A stretch of DNA of 38,085 nt. Origin: Bacteroidales bacterium. Lineage in GTDB: Bacteria; Bacteroidota; Bacteroidia; Bacteroidales; WCHB1-69. The stretch lies in NCBI GenBank assembly GCA_017649855.1, contig JAGCGA010000008.1, positions 1-38,085 of the forward strand, read 5' to 3'. A program made the translations under genes and the position numbers. Position 1 is the first letter of the stretch. The number at the start of each line of letters is the position of its first letter. Positions 8,129-16,900 of this stretch are shown piece by piece. The notes beneath the pieces are model-generated. The model made no database searches and was not told where the DNA came from. It worked only from the letters and a program-made list of their open reading frames with translations.

Positions 8129-9295
8129 ATGTTATTCAAGAAAAACAAAATCCAAGACAAGGTGGAAGATTCCACAACCCAAAACGGCAAAAGCGCTGAG
8201 GTCGGCGGCGTACCTCACGGCAAGACGAAGGTCTATAATCTGATTATCCTCGACAAGAGCGGCTCTATGTCATCCATCGCAAAAGCCGCCATCTCTGGCT
8301 TCAACGAAACGGTCGGGGGCATCCGCTCGGCACAGAAACTCTATCACGAGACGCAAGAGCATTATGTCTCCCTCTTTGTGTTTTGCAATTGTGACAAATC
8401 TTACATCTATGAGAATGTGCCGGTAGAGCATGTCCAAGAGTTGACCTCCCGAATGTACAGGCCGTGTTGTTGTACTCCATTGTATGACGCTATGGGCATC
8501 TCGTTGAACAAGCTGCTCAAGCAGATACAGCACGAGGAGAACGCCACCGCTGTGGTGACAGTCATTACCGATGGTTTGGAGAATGCTTCCAGAGAGTATT
8601 CTGGCAAAGCTATTCAAGCCTTGGTGGACAAACTTAAAGACGAAGAGGGCTGGAGTTTTGCCTATATCGGCACTAACCAAGATGTGGAGGAGGTCTCCAT
8701 GTCGCTGCATATTGAAAATCACCTCTTTTTTGAAGATGATGAGGCAGGGATGTCAAAAGCTTGGTCGGATGAAAAGAATGCCAGAATGAATATGTATTCC
8801 ATGATAGCAGAAGATATGGATTGTAGTGCAAGCATGTCTTCCACTGAACGCAAACGCTTTCGCGCCAAGCGTAATCGGGAGGTTTCCTATTATCGCGAGC
8901 AAGAGGATTATACGGGTAGAGTCGCTCCCGATCGAATTGATTCCTTGCGTCCCAACGAGATTTTTGTCTTCGGCAGCAATCTGGCGGGCGCGCACGGTGG
9001 AGGTGCTGCCTATGCTGCAGTGCAGAAATTCGGAGCCGTGATGGGACAGGGCGTCGGTCTGCAAGGTCGAAGCTACGCCATCCCGACCATGCAGGGCGGC
9101 GTGGAGACTATCAAGCCATACGTGGACGAGTTTATCCAGTTTGCCAAAGACCATCCCCAGCTGACCTTCCTCGTGACCCGTATCGGCTGCGGCATCGCTG
9201 GCTTCATCGACCAAGAGATTGCCCCGCTGTTCAATGAAGCTGTCGATGTCCCCAACATTCATCTGCCCCAAAGCTTCTGGGATGTATTGGTGTAA
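8129..9295 (+). CDS. vWA domain fused to an A1S_2505-like (macrodomain-resembling) domain
   Basis: A 388-residue cytoplasmic protein with no signal peptide or membrane segment. The N-terminal half (about 33-225) is a TerY-like von Willebrand A domain with a full metal-binding (MIDAS) site: D42-x-S44-G-S46, T116 and D148. The C-terminal part (about 265-388) carries RPNEIFVFGSNLAGAHGGGA, GQGVGLQGRSYAIPT and RIGCGIAGF, the signature of the A1S_2505 family of phage non-structural proteins. Its glycine-rich loops resemble macrodomains, which bind ADP-ribose; that resemblance is my inference. A charged linker (about 225-262) joins the halves. The gene follows an NrtR-type regulator and probably shares its promoter. 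A role in NAD/ADP-ribose metabolism, ADP-ribosylation or phage response is plausible but unproven. Confidence 0.85.
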   Translation: MLFKKNKIQDKVEDSTTQNGKSAEVGGVPHGKTKVYNLIILDKSGSMSSIAKAAISGFNETVGGIRSAQKLYHETQEHYVSLFVFCNCDKSYIYENVPVEHVQELTSRMYRPCCCTPLYDAMGISLNKLLKQIQHEENATAVVTVITDGLENASREYSGKAIQALVDKLKDEEGWSFAYIGTNQDVEEVSMSLHIENHLFFEDDEAGMSKAWSDEKNARMNMYSMIAEDMDCSASMSSTERKRFRAKRNREVSYYREQEDYTGRVAPDRIDSLRPNEIFVFGSNLAGAHGGGAAYAAVQKFGAVMGQGVGLQGRSYAIPTMQGGVETIKPYVDEFIQFAKDHPQLTFLVTRIGCGIAGFIDQEIAPLFNEAVDVPNIHLPQSFWDVLV

Positions 9296-9511
9296 GATTT
9301 TCCATTAAATAATGAAGGTGCTTATATACATGATGGCACAACAAAGAAGAGACCAATGGCAGAATTAACCGTTTTCATTTAATCTTATGATGCTTTTGCC
9401 CTTCTTCTGCCAATTAGTGAAACACATTGAGTCACAACCATACTGGGTTCCATCAAGTATATAAGTCCTTGTTTTTTAATGCTTTGATTGTCAGTACGAT
9501 ATTTTTTTATT

Positions 9512-9520
9512 GGGGGGGGG
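9512..9520 (+). repeat. Homopolymeric G9 tract upstream of a promoter box
   Basis: Nine consecutive G residues lie 18 bp upstream of the TATCTTTG box of the next gene, around the -33 region. Long G runs are prone to slipped-strand length change. The flanking sequence is T-rich. Confidence 0.7.
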
Positions 9521-9538
9521 TGATTGAATTGTTTTTTA

Positions 9539-9546
9539 TATCTTTG
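9539..9546 (+). promoter_or_regulatory. -7 box (TATCTTTG) of the secreted-protein gene
   Basis: It matches TAnnTTTG and lies 57 bp before the ATG at 9603. No TTG sits at the usual 19-20 bp upstream distance: the candidates at 9510-9512 and 9524-9526 give gaps of 26 and 12 bp, with the G tract between them. Confidence 0.55.
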
Positions 9547-9602
9547 CCGCGTTGTTCATTTAAAAATAAAACAGTAAAAGTATCACATTAATAATCAGAT
9601 AA

Positions 9603-11297
9603 ATGAAAAAGATTTTGTTCACCCTGTTGCTCTCCGTAGCCGCTTTGATCTCCTATGCGCAAGCACCCAATCACTTGCGCGTGCTGAACTACGTGCCCGA
9701 CGATTGCCACTCGGTCCAAGTGGGCAATCTGGATACCCTGGCCCGTGTCTGCGAACTGAAAGCTATTCAGGACGATAAACTGTTGGATAAACTCTATCAG
9801 GACAAAGACTTTAAATTTCTCAAACCCTTGATGAAAAGTTGGATTAGCAGGGATGACAAGCTTGGCATCGACTTCACCGCCTCTTTCGCCACCATCGGCA
9901 ATCGTATCTTCCTGATTCCCTTGAATAATGAGAAGAATTTCGAGAAGACCTTGAAAAAGCTGATGAGCTCTAAAGTTCAGTTTCAGACGATGAATGATGG
10001 AACCGGTCTCACAATCCGTAAGATGAAATGTGAGGAGGTCACGGTGTTCTGCACCCAGGATGTGGCCTGCCTTCTGCTTGATATGTCGGAACTGGAGAAA
10101 CTATTCCCCACACAGGAGGAAGATGGCGATATATGGAAGAAGATGCGGAACTCCCATTTTCTGCAGACTGAGCCGGGCCAGAAAATGTTGTCCGGTGAGA
10201 TCTCTGGCTATACAGTCTATAACGAGTCCAACCCGATGATGAAGATGCTGGGCACTTATGCCACGGCCCTTGCCCAGGTGTCGCCGGATATGCTGAAGGA
10301 CCTCAATGTGGAGATTTATACCCGCGGACAAGTCAGCCGCGACCGGATGACCAGTGTCAGCGAGATCCGTAATCTCTCCACGGCACCACCGGCTTTTTCC
10401 TGGTCCGAGGCCCGTCGCGACCCCAAGACTGTGGAGCAGTTGTTGCCCTATTTTGGGGATAATACATTCGCGATGATGGTCAGCACGATGTCGGGACTGA
10501 GCAAGATGGGAGAACTCCCGCCCGCTTTTTCCGAATACAAGTCTTTGCTGCCTCTCATGGACAAGCCCTTTGTGGCCGCCATCATTCCCGATGGGATGTA
10601 CTATATGATAGCTACGATGATTGATGATCCGGAGCAGTTGCCAACTCTGCTGAACAACTATGTGGAGGCCCATAACCGCTATATCGATTCGCTGTATCAA
10701 GCCCAATCCGAAGCCCCTGCTCCGACGATTGATCTGGAGAGCCTGGATGATGATAATGATGTAGAGGTCTCTTTTGAAGAGATGATGTCCACCCTACAGC
10801 AGACCCCCGTGGATCCTGCGGTCAACAAGAAGTCAGTCATCTATCAACCGGAAGGCGATTTGAAAATCTATTACCTCTTGACCACCAAAAGCCAGATGAA
10901 CTATGATACATACGAGCGAGAATTGGGGATGGACACGGCTTATCTGGTGGTGAAAGGCAACAAGCTTTTCTTTGCGCCTAAGAAACAGGTGGTGGAGATG
11001 GTGAATCATCCTACAGTAAAGGCACAGCCCGTCTCCCCGGATTTTCTGCAGCATGCCATTTATGTGCGTATGGATGTGCAAACCCTGATGAATAGCATTG
11101 CGGGCGGAAGTCAACTCAATATTACACTTCCGTTCGACAATATGACTATGTTTGTGGATGACAATTTCTTCACTACCAATGTTGAGGCGGTGAAAGGCCT
11201 TCAGCATGGAATCTTTTATGAGTTGGTAAAGAGCCTCAAAGAAGTGTCTGAGCGCTTCTCAAAACCGGTCTATAATAAGCGGTTGAAGGTGTTCTAA
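9603..11297 (+). CDS. Secreted protein of unknown function (DUF4836-like at best)
   Basis: A 564-residue protein with a clear signal peptide (MKKILFTLLLSVAALISYAQ). The mature part is mixed alpha/beta, with an acidic stretch around residues 380-395 (ESLDDDNDVEVSFEE). Its general style, long and with PDDCHSVQVGNLDTLARV near the start, recalls Bacteroidota DUF4836-type cell-envelope proteins, but I see no diagnostic motif. There is no lipobox cysteine and no T9SS sorting ending, so it is probably periplasmic. It has its own promoter and is convergent with prmC. The two stop codons overlap: TAA at 11295-11297 against the prmC TAG at 11294-11296. I do not assign a function. Confidence 0.8.
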   Translation: MKKILFTLLLSVAALISYAQAPNHLRVLNYVPDDCHSVQVGNLDTLARVCELKAIQDDKLLDKLYQDKDFKFLKPLMKSWISRDDKLGIDFTASFATIGNRIFLIPLNNEKNFEKTLKKLMSSKVQFQTMNDGTGLTIRKMKCEEVTVFCTQDVACLLLDMSELEKLFPTQEEDGDIWKKMRNSHFLQTEPGQKMLSGEISGYTVYNESNPMMKMLGTYATALAQVSPDMLKDLNVEIYTRGQVSRDRMTSVSEIRNLSTAPPAFSWSEARRDPKTVEQLLPYFGDNTFAMMVSTMSGLSKMGELPPAFSEYKSLLPLMDKPFVAAIIPDGMYYMIATMIDDPEQLPTLLNNYVEAHNRYIDSLYQAQSEAPAPTIDLESLDDDNDVEVSFEEMMSTLQQTPVDPAVNKKSVIYQPEGDLKIYYLLTTKSQMNYDTYERELGMDTAYLVVKGNKLFFAPKKQVVEMVNHPTVKAQPVSPDFLQHAIYVRMDVQTLMNSIAGGSQLNITLPFDNMTMFVDDNFFTTNVEAVKGLQHGIFYELVKSLKEVSERFSKPVYNKRLKVF

Positions 11298-12148
11298 ACC
11301 CGTCCCGTCACAAATCGCGGTCTGCTGTGGATATCGTTGTGTGTTTTGATATCCAGCAGGCCGTTTTCTTTCCATTGTTGCATCAGCTTGTCGTGGTATT
11401 GGTGATAGGTCTCTACCATCAATACTCCGTTGGGTTTCAGTGTCTTGAAGGCGAGTGCGGCCAGCGCGCGGTAGCACCATAGCGGGTCCTCGTCGGGCAC
11501 GAAGAGGGCTATTCCCGGTTCGTGCTCCACCACGTTGCGGTGCATCTCCCGGCGGTCGCTTTCCGGAATGTAGGGCGGATTGCTGATGATGAGGTCGAAA
11601 CGCTGGTCAGGGAAGGGTAGGGCACTGTTGTCGCGCATGTCGTGCTGAGCGAAGGTGACGGTGACATGATGGCGGGCGGCATTCTCCTTGGCGATGGTCA
11701 GCGCCTTTTCGGAGATGTCTGTGGCGAAGACCTGGGCTCTTGGCAACTCAGCGGCGATGGTCACCGCAATGCAGCCACTCCCCGTGCCGACATCCCACAC
11801 CTTGGGCTCTTCCCGTCCAGACAGCTCTCGGATGGCCATCAGCACCAACTCTTCGGTCTCTGGCCGCGGGATGAGCACGTCCGGGGTGACTTGGAATCTT
11901 CTCCCGTAAAAGTCAGCCCGCCCCATGACGTATTGCAAGGGACACCCTTGCGTCATCTGGAGGAGGTCTTGTTGCCGCTGCCGGTGCTGAGCCTCCGTCA
12001 GTGCATCGCCATAGTGCAGGGGCAGCGACCATTGCTCCCAACTGGTCAGATGTTCGTGGTAATATTTAGCGACCGCAGCCGCCTCACGAGGGTCGTAAAG
12101 CGGCTGCAGTGCCTGTGTCATTTCTTGTATGCTCTCCCGGATGGTCAA
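11294..12148 (-). CDS. prmC: Peptide chain release factor N5-glutamine methyltransferase
   Basis: A 284-residue class I SAM-dependent methyltransferase that modifies the GGQ glutamine of release factors RF1 and RF2. Visible signatures are IPRPETEE (93-100), the SAM-binding DVGTGSGCIAVTIA (119-132) and the catalytic NPPY (190-193). The length is normal for PrmC. It is the last gene of a tight minus-strand group, only 6 bp after the BT_3928-like gene and downstream of DUF1599 and the gingipain-like gene. Its end overlaps the end of the convergent secreted-protein gene by a few bases, leaving no room for an intergenic terminator. Confidence 0.95.
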   Translation of the reverse strand: MTIRESIQEMTQALQPLYDPREAAAVAKYYHEHLTSWEQWSLPLHYGDALTEAQHRQRQQDLLQMTQGCPLQYVMGRADFYGRRFQVTPDVLIPRPETEELVLMAIRELSGREEPKVWDVGTGSGCIAVTIAAELPRAQVFATDISEKALTIAKENAARHHVTVTFAQHDMRDNSALPFPDQRFDLIISNPPYIPESDRREMHRNVVEHEPGIALFVPDEDPLWCYRALAALAFKTLKPNGVLMVETYHQYHDKLMQQWKENGLLDIKTHNDIHSRPRFVTGRV

Positions 12149-12154
12149 GGCCGT

Positions 12155-13333
12155 CTATTCTTGCACGGCCGTGGCGGGAATGTCACGCCAAGCCCATTTG
12201 TCTTTCACGATGCCTTTCTCCAACAACATGACACCCGGGTTGGAGCGCATGGCGTCGCGCACCATGAACGGACCGGTGATCGGGTTGATGGGGTTATGGT
12301 AGATGGGGAAGTCGATGCCGTATCGCTCTGCAAAGGCGGCAATCTCTTCTTCCGAGGAGTTGGTGATAGCCACAAAGTCGATCTCTTTGCTTTGACAGTC
12401 TTTGGCCAGTGTCATCGCCTTGGCCATGCCTTTGTCGTTGGCCTCGCTCAAGTCGTGCACATAGAGAATATAGACCACGCCCTCGCGGTCAGTGGCGAAG
12501 TAGTCGGGCGCATGGTCAGCCCCGTTCTCATCCAGCATGTTGAAGCCGTCAATCTTGGCCTTCACCGCCTCCTTGAGGATCTTGTCCTCGCGGGATACAT
12601 ACTCGTTGTTGTTGTAGAAGTCCTCATCCTGGTTCATCAGCTCGTCTTGCGTCAGGGTGACCTTCTCGCCCGTGGCGTTGTTGCGATAGACGAACACCAC
12701 CTCTTTCTGCGCAGGCTGTGCCACGAAGACGGACACGTCCTTGCCCTTCTTCCAGTCGCTCTTGCCAATGAAGGGCAGATGATGGATGACGTACAGCTGG
12801 AAGCCTACCGAAATGGCGGCGAACACCACCACGGCAAGCCATTGTCCCAACTCGGTCATGCGACAGTCGCTGAGCTTCTTGCGGTTGAAGAACAAGATCA
12901 GCGTCGGGATGATGAAGCCCACATTCTTCAGGAACGTCTGCATATTGGTCATCTCAATGACATCCCCAAAGCAGCCGCAGTCTTTCACTACACCAAAGTA
13001 GTGGATGCCGGCGGTCTCCAGCTTCTCGGCGATGGCGAGCCATAGCGTCAGGAAGAAGAAGAAGGTCATGAAGATGAGATAACCCCAGGCAGCCCATTGC
13101 ACCTTGACACGGAGCAGCAGCATGCAGCCCAACACAAACTCGCAGGCGATGGCCACCACCGCGGCAAACAATGCCAACGGGTGCAGGAAGCCCATGTGGA
13201 AGGAGGTGAAGTAGTCGTTCATGGTGACACCAAACCCTACCGGATCAATGGCTTTCATGAAACTGGAGGCGATGAACAGACACCCTAACAAAATGCGGAT
13301 GACCATCAGCCATATAGGTTCTTTGCTTTTCAT
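12155..13333 (-). CDS. BT_3928-like membrane protein: DoxX/MauE domain plus thioredoxin-like region
   Basis: A 392-residue protein. The first about 165 residues form four membrane segments of the DoxX/MauE type, with the conserved cysteine motif KDCGCFGD, characteristic of MauE-like proteins that pass electrons or support disulfide chemistry. A fifth membrane segment lies near 170-185. The C-terminal part (about 270-392) has a thioredoxin-like layout (VYILYVHDLSEAND..., FAERYGIDFPIYHNPINPITG...) but no CXXC was found, so it is not a normal thioredoxin. In Bacteroidota this family often sits beside DUF1599, as here, where that gene ends 49 bp upstream. The spacer holds an 8-bp tandem repeat. 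Confidence 0.85.
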   Translation of the reverse strand: MKSKEPIWLMVIRILLGCLFIASSFMKAIDPVGFGVTMNDYFTSFHMGFLHPLALFAAVVAIACEFVLGCMLLLRVKVQWAAWGYLIFMTFFFFLTLWLAIAEKLETAGIHYFGVVKDCGCFGDVIEMTNMQTFLKNVGFIIPTLILFFNRKKLSDCRMTELGQWLAVVVFAAISVGFQLYVIHHLPFIGKSDWKKGKDVSVFVAQPAQKEVVFVYRNNATGEKVTLTQDELMNQDEDFYNNNEYVSREDKILKEAVKAKIDGFNMLDENGADHAPDYFATDREGVVYILYVHDLSEANDKGMAKAMTLAKDCQSKEIDFVAITNSSEEEIAAFAERYGIDFPIYHNPINPITGPFMVRDAMRSNPGVMLLEKGIVKDKWAWRDIPATAVQE

Positions 13334-13338
13334 ATCCC

Positions 13339-13378
13339 TTAATTTCTTAATTTCTTAGTTTCTTAATTTCTTAACTTA
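13339..13378. repeat. 8-bp tandem repeat between DUF1599 and BT_3928-like genes
   Basis: Five units of the 8-base word TTAATTTC (one TTAGTTTC, the last one TTAACTTA) fill nearly the whole 49-bp spacer. The period is 8 rather than 7, unlike the other spacer repeats of this window. Confidence 0.8.
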
Positions 13379-13382
13379 CCAT

Positions 13383-13943
13383 CTACGCTTCCTCTTTTTC
13401 CAGCACCAACCGTATGAGACAGAACATGGCATAGTTGATGATGTCGTAATAGTTGGCGTCCATGCCCTCCGAGACGAGCGTCTTGCCCTGATGGTCTTCA
13501 ATGGATTTCAGCCGGAAGATCTTCATCAGGATGATGTCCGTGATGGAACTGATGCGCATCTGGCGCCAAGCCTCACCGTAGTCATGATTCTTGTTGCTCA
13601 TCAACTCCTTGGCCTGATGGATGTATTGGTCGTAGAGCTTGGTGACGGTGTCCACATCCATGTCGATCTCTTCGGCCGTGTTAGCCACGCCGATCTCCAG
13701 CTGGATGAGGGCCATGACGGAGTAGTTGACGATGCCGATGAACTCGGGGATGATGCCTTCGTTCACTTTGGCCTCGCCTTTTTCCTGGATGCTGCGGATG
13801 CGCTGGGCCTTGATGTAGATCTGGTCGGTCAGCGACGGCAGCCGCAGGATGCGCCACGCCGTGCCGTAGTCCTTTGCCTTGGCGGAGAACAACTCCAGAC
13901 ACTGGCCGATCAGGGTTTCATATTGTTCGAGAGTGTCGGCCAT
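13383..13943 (-). CDS. DUF1599 protein with two copies of the domain
   Basis: A 186-residue cytoplasmic protein made of two related halves. The first (about 1-90) contains KAKDYGTAWRILRLPSLTDQIYIKAQRIRSIQEKGEAKVNEGI; the second (about 100-186) contains NKNHDYGEAWRQMRISSITDIILMKIFRLKSIEDHQG. The DYGxAWRxxRxxSxTDxIxxKxxRxxSIxxxG pattern defines DUF1599, also called nucleotide-modification-associated domain 1. The biochemical role is unknown; a link to nucleotide handling is only suggested by the family name. It starts 2 bp after the stop of the gingipain-like gene and so is probably co-transcribed with it. Confidence 0.88.
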   Translation of the reverse strand: MADTLEQYETLIGQCLELFSAKAKDYGTAWRILRLPSLTDQIYIKAQRIRSIQEKGEAKVNEGIIPEFIGIVNYSVMALIQLEIGVANTAEEIDMDVDTVTKLYDQYIHQAKELMSNKNHDYGEAWRQMRISSITDIILMKIFRLKSIEDHQGKTLVSEGMDANYYDIINYAMFCLIRLVLEKEEA

Positions 13944-13945
13944 AG

Positions 13946-16900
13946 TTATTGTTTGATGAACTTGGAGATGGAAGACTGATTGTCTTGGGTGAGGATGCGG
14001 ATGAAGTAGACTCCGCTGGTCAGGTTGTTGACGTTGAGGGTGTTCAGCTGCTCAGCCTGTCCGTTGTAGCTCATGATCTGGCGACCGCTCAAGTCGTAGA
14101 TCACAATTTGCTGTACCGGCTCGGAGCACTGTACATGGAGCATGCCCGTGGTGGGGTTGGGGAATACGCTGAACTGGATCTCCTCGGGGCTTTCAACGCC
14201 TACGTTGTCGTCAACGTCTTCCACGCACAGGGTGCCCATGCCGGGGAGGACGATGTTGTCCACCCATGCGCAGTCGCTACCGCTAGTGGCGGAATAGTCT
14301 TTCTGATAGCTGAACTTGAAGGTGTGGGTGCCAGGGGTGACGGAGAAGGTGGCCTGTGACCAGCTGATAGAGCCGGATTGACTGTCCATCTCAGTGTTGT
14401 CAATGTAGAACTTGAAGAAGTCGTAGCCGCCCTCGGAAGAGACCTTGCGGAAATAGGAGATGTTGTCGGCGGCGGAACAGTTGATCGTGATGGAGAACTC
14501 AGATTGAGCGTTGTTGCCAAGGCCCTGTTTGGAACGGATACAGTAGCTGCCGGCATAGGGTTGGGTGCTGGTGACAAACCAGGGGTTGTTATTGGTCTGC
14601 CACGGGAAGGCGGTCAGGTCGCCCGTCTCGAAGGTCTCCATGGCACTGCCGATGGTCAGGTAGATGGTGTCCACGGTCATGCTCTGGCCTACCACGCCTT
14701 TCACATAGAGCGGTACGGTTGTCAGGTCGGGCACGGAGGCACTGATGGATACCTGATACTGGGCGGTTGCGGAGGCACCCACAGGCAGCTCCGTGATGGT
14801 CTGGGCCGGGGTGGTCACAGTCACCAGGCTGTAATGGCTGGTGAGGTGCAGGGCGGCATTGGTCATGGGACTGTGGCCAGTGTTGGAGTAGGTTACCGTC
14901 ACATTGGCCATGTCACCAGGAGAGAAGGAGGTCGTGCCGTTCGTGTTCTGAAGGACCACGTTCTCGATGGACAACTTCGGAGCCACAACCGTTATCGTGA
15001 AGTTCTTGGTGGAGGTCTCATTGCCGAAGGTGGTGGTGATGACAAAAGGAATCACATCGCCATCCTGCGCGTCGGCAGGCAACACGATGGTGAACGCATT
15101 GTTGTGCGTGCTGGTGGCGTCCGCGGCGATGCTGTTGTCGCTCACGCTGTTTTGCAAGATGGAAACGCCGGGATAGCTGCTGCTGAGCGTGGTGGTGACG
15201 TTGGAGGCCGCAGCCACACCGTAGTTGGTCAGGGCCACATTCATATACACAGTGGAGCCCGGTTGCGGGATGCTGAACTCAGACAAGGAGGAAGAGGAAA
15301 CAGCTACATAGGGTCCCGTCGGGGCGATGATCTGCACCGCCTTGAAGAATTGGATGTAGTTCTGTGCCGAAACTGCCAACTCATAAACACCAGGGGTGTT
15401 GATGGAGCTGAAGGTGAGGGTGGCATGACCGGAAGCATCCGTGAAGGCGGCGGCCACCAACTCGTTGTTGTAGGTCAGGGCCACATAGGCGTAGGGCACG
15501 GTCTGCACGTCATAACTGGTGCTGCCTACCACGAGCGCATCCAGGGAGTTGACGGTTAAGTTGGAAGGAATGCCCATGTAGGGTTTCAGGGAAGGATCGC
15601 CCATCAAATGGTAGATCTCCCAGTAGTAGAGCTTTCTGCTTGAGCTGGTGCCCTCCACTGTCAGATTGCCAGCGGTCATGTAGCCGGTGATGCTGGTGGC
15701 CCATACGTCGTGATTCTCCCCATGCGTGTGGAAGAGCTTGTCGTAGGCACCCAGATAGTTGGCATTGTAGGTTGGGTTGGCATTGACGCTGCTGCGGAAG
15801 CCGACAGCCCAGTAGTAGTCCTCATCCCAATAGGTGCTGTTGGAACCGCCTACATAGCCGACAGCCCCCTTGTTGGCGGCACGCAAGACCGCTTCGGCAA
15901 AGCACTCGGACACGTCGAATTTGGAGGAGAGACAGCAGTTGCCAATCATGAAACCGTATTTGTCGGCATTGCTCATGGATGCCACCTGGGAACAGCTGAA
16001 CCCAGGGTCAGCCCATCCGTCTTCAGAACCATGTGCCGTATAGTTGGCCCAACCACATCCGGCACCGATCTCCTGACGGATGGTCGCAGCTTGGCTGGAA
16101 CAGTTGTACAAGTGCTTGTACACGGTGGTGTAGTCGTGCGTGGTGGAGGTGGTGTTGATGTAATTGTCGAAGACGTAGTTGATTTGACCATTGGCATGGG
16201 TGGGAGACCAATTGTTGTCGGTGCCGGCAATCAACACGGCCTTGCCCAGATAGGACGGATCCGGCATGGTGTATTGCTCATACATCAAAGTCTTCTCGAT
16301 CTGCGGAAGCAACTGGTTGACATTCTGAGCCGAGAAACGACCGTAGTAGCAGTCTGGCAGGTTGTCACCAGTGGTCCAAGTGGCATAGTACAAGTCAGTC
16401 TTGTGAGAGTTGTCCGTGGTGCCGGTGAAGGTGGGAACCTGGGCGATGTCGCCGACGAACAAGACAAAGGTGGGCGCCGGATTCTCAGCCGTGGCATTGG
16501 TGTACTCGGCTTTGATATAGTTCTTGATGGCCGTGCTGGTGGTGCCGATGATGCTCGTGTTGGCAAGTTCCACCTGATAGCCGATACGCTTTTTCCAGTT
16601 GACAAAAGACAACAATTGCTCGTTGTTGACAAACATGTTGTTGGCGATGATCAGGTATTTGATGGGCGTAACGTTGAACTCGTTGCGCGTGTTCATCGGG
16701 TTGATGACGGCCTCCTTGGCGGCGTGGAACAACGGGCTGTAGTACTTGTCCTTCATCTCCAACGTGGCCGGGATGTTGGCATTTTCATAAGTGATCTCCA
16801 CCTCGATGCGGCTATAGACCCGGATCTTGTCTGTGACAGGGTTGTAGGCCACAGGGCTCACCACCACATTGGCCATGTTCACATCACGCATGGTGCCGAT

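Larger units (their letters stand above)
9296..9602. other. 307-bp gene-free spacer with a G9 tract
   Basis: No open frame with family features is visible here. It contains a weak inverted repeat (TGGCAGAA 9357-9364 / TTCTGCCA 9405-9412) that is too far apart for a strong terminator, a run of nine G at 9512-9520, and a -7 promoter box at 9539-9546 for the next gene. Confidence 0.6.

Noticed and set aside
9357..9412. Inverted repeat TGGCAGAA/TTCTGCCA as terminator
   Set aside because: A 40-bp loop with an 8-bp stem and no T-run makes a terminator unlikely.
11642..13045. 467-codon plus-strand frame
   Set aside because: It lies opposite prmC and the BT_3928-like gene, both with clear motifs. 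It is a shadow caused by GC-rich third positions. The same applies to long antisense frames at 14378-15559, 15710-17143, 21717-23078 and 24752-26101.
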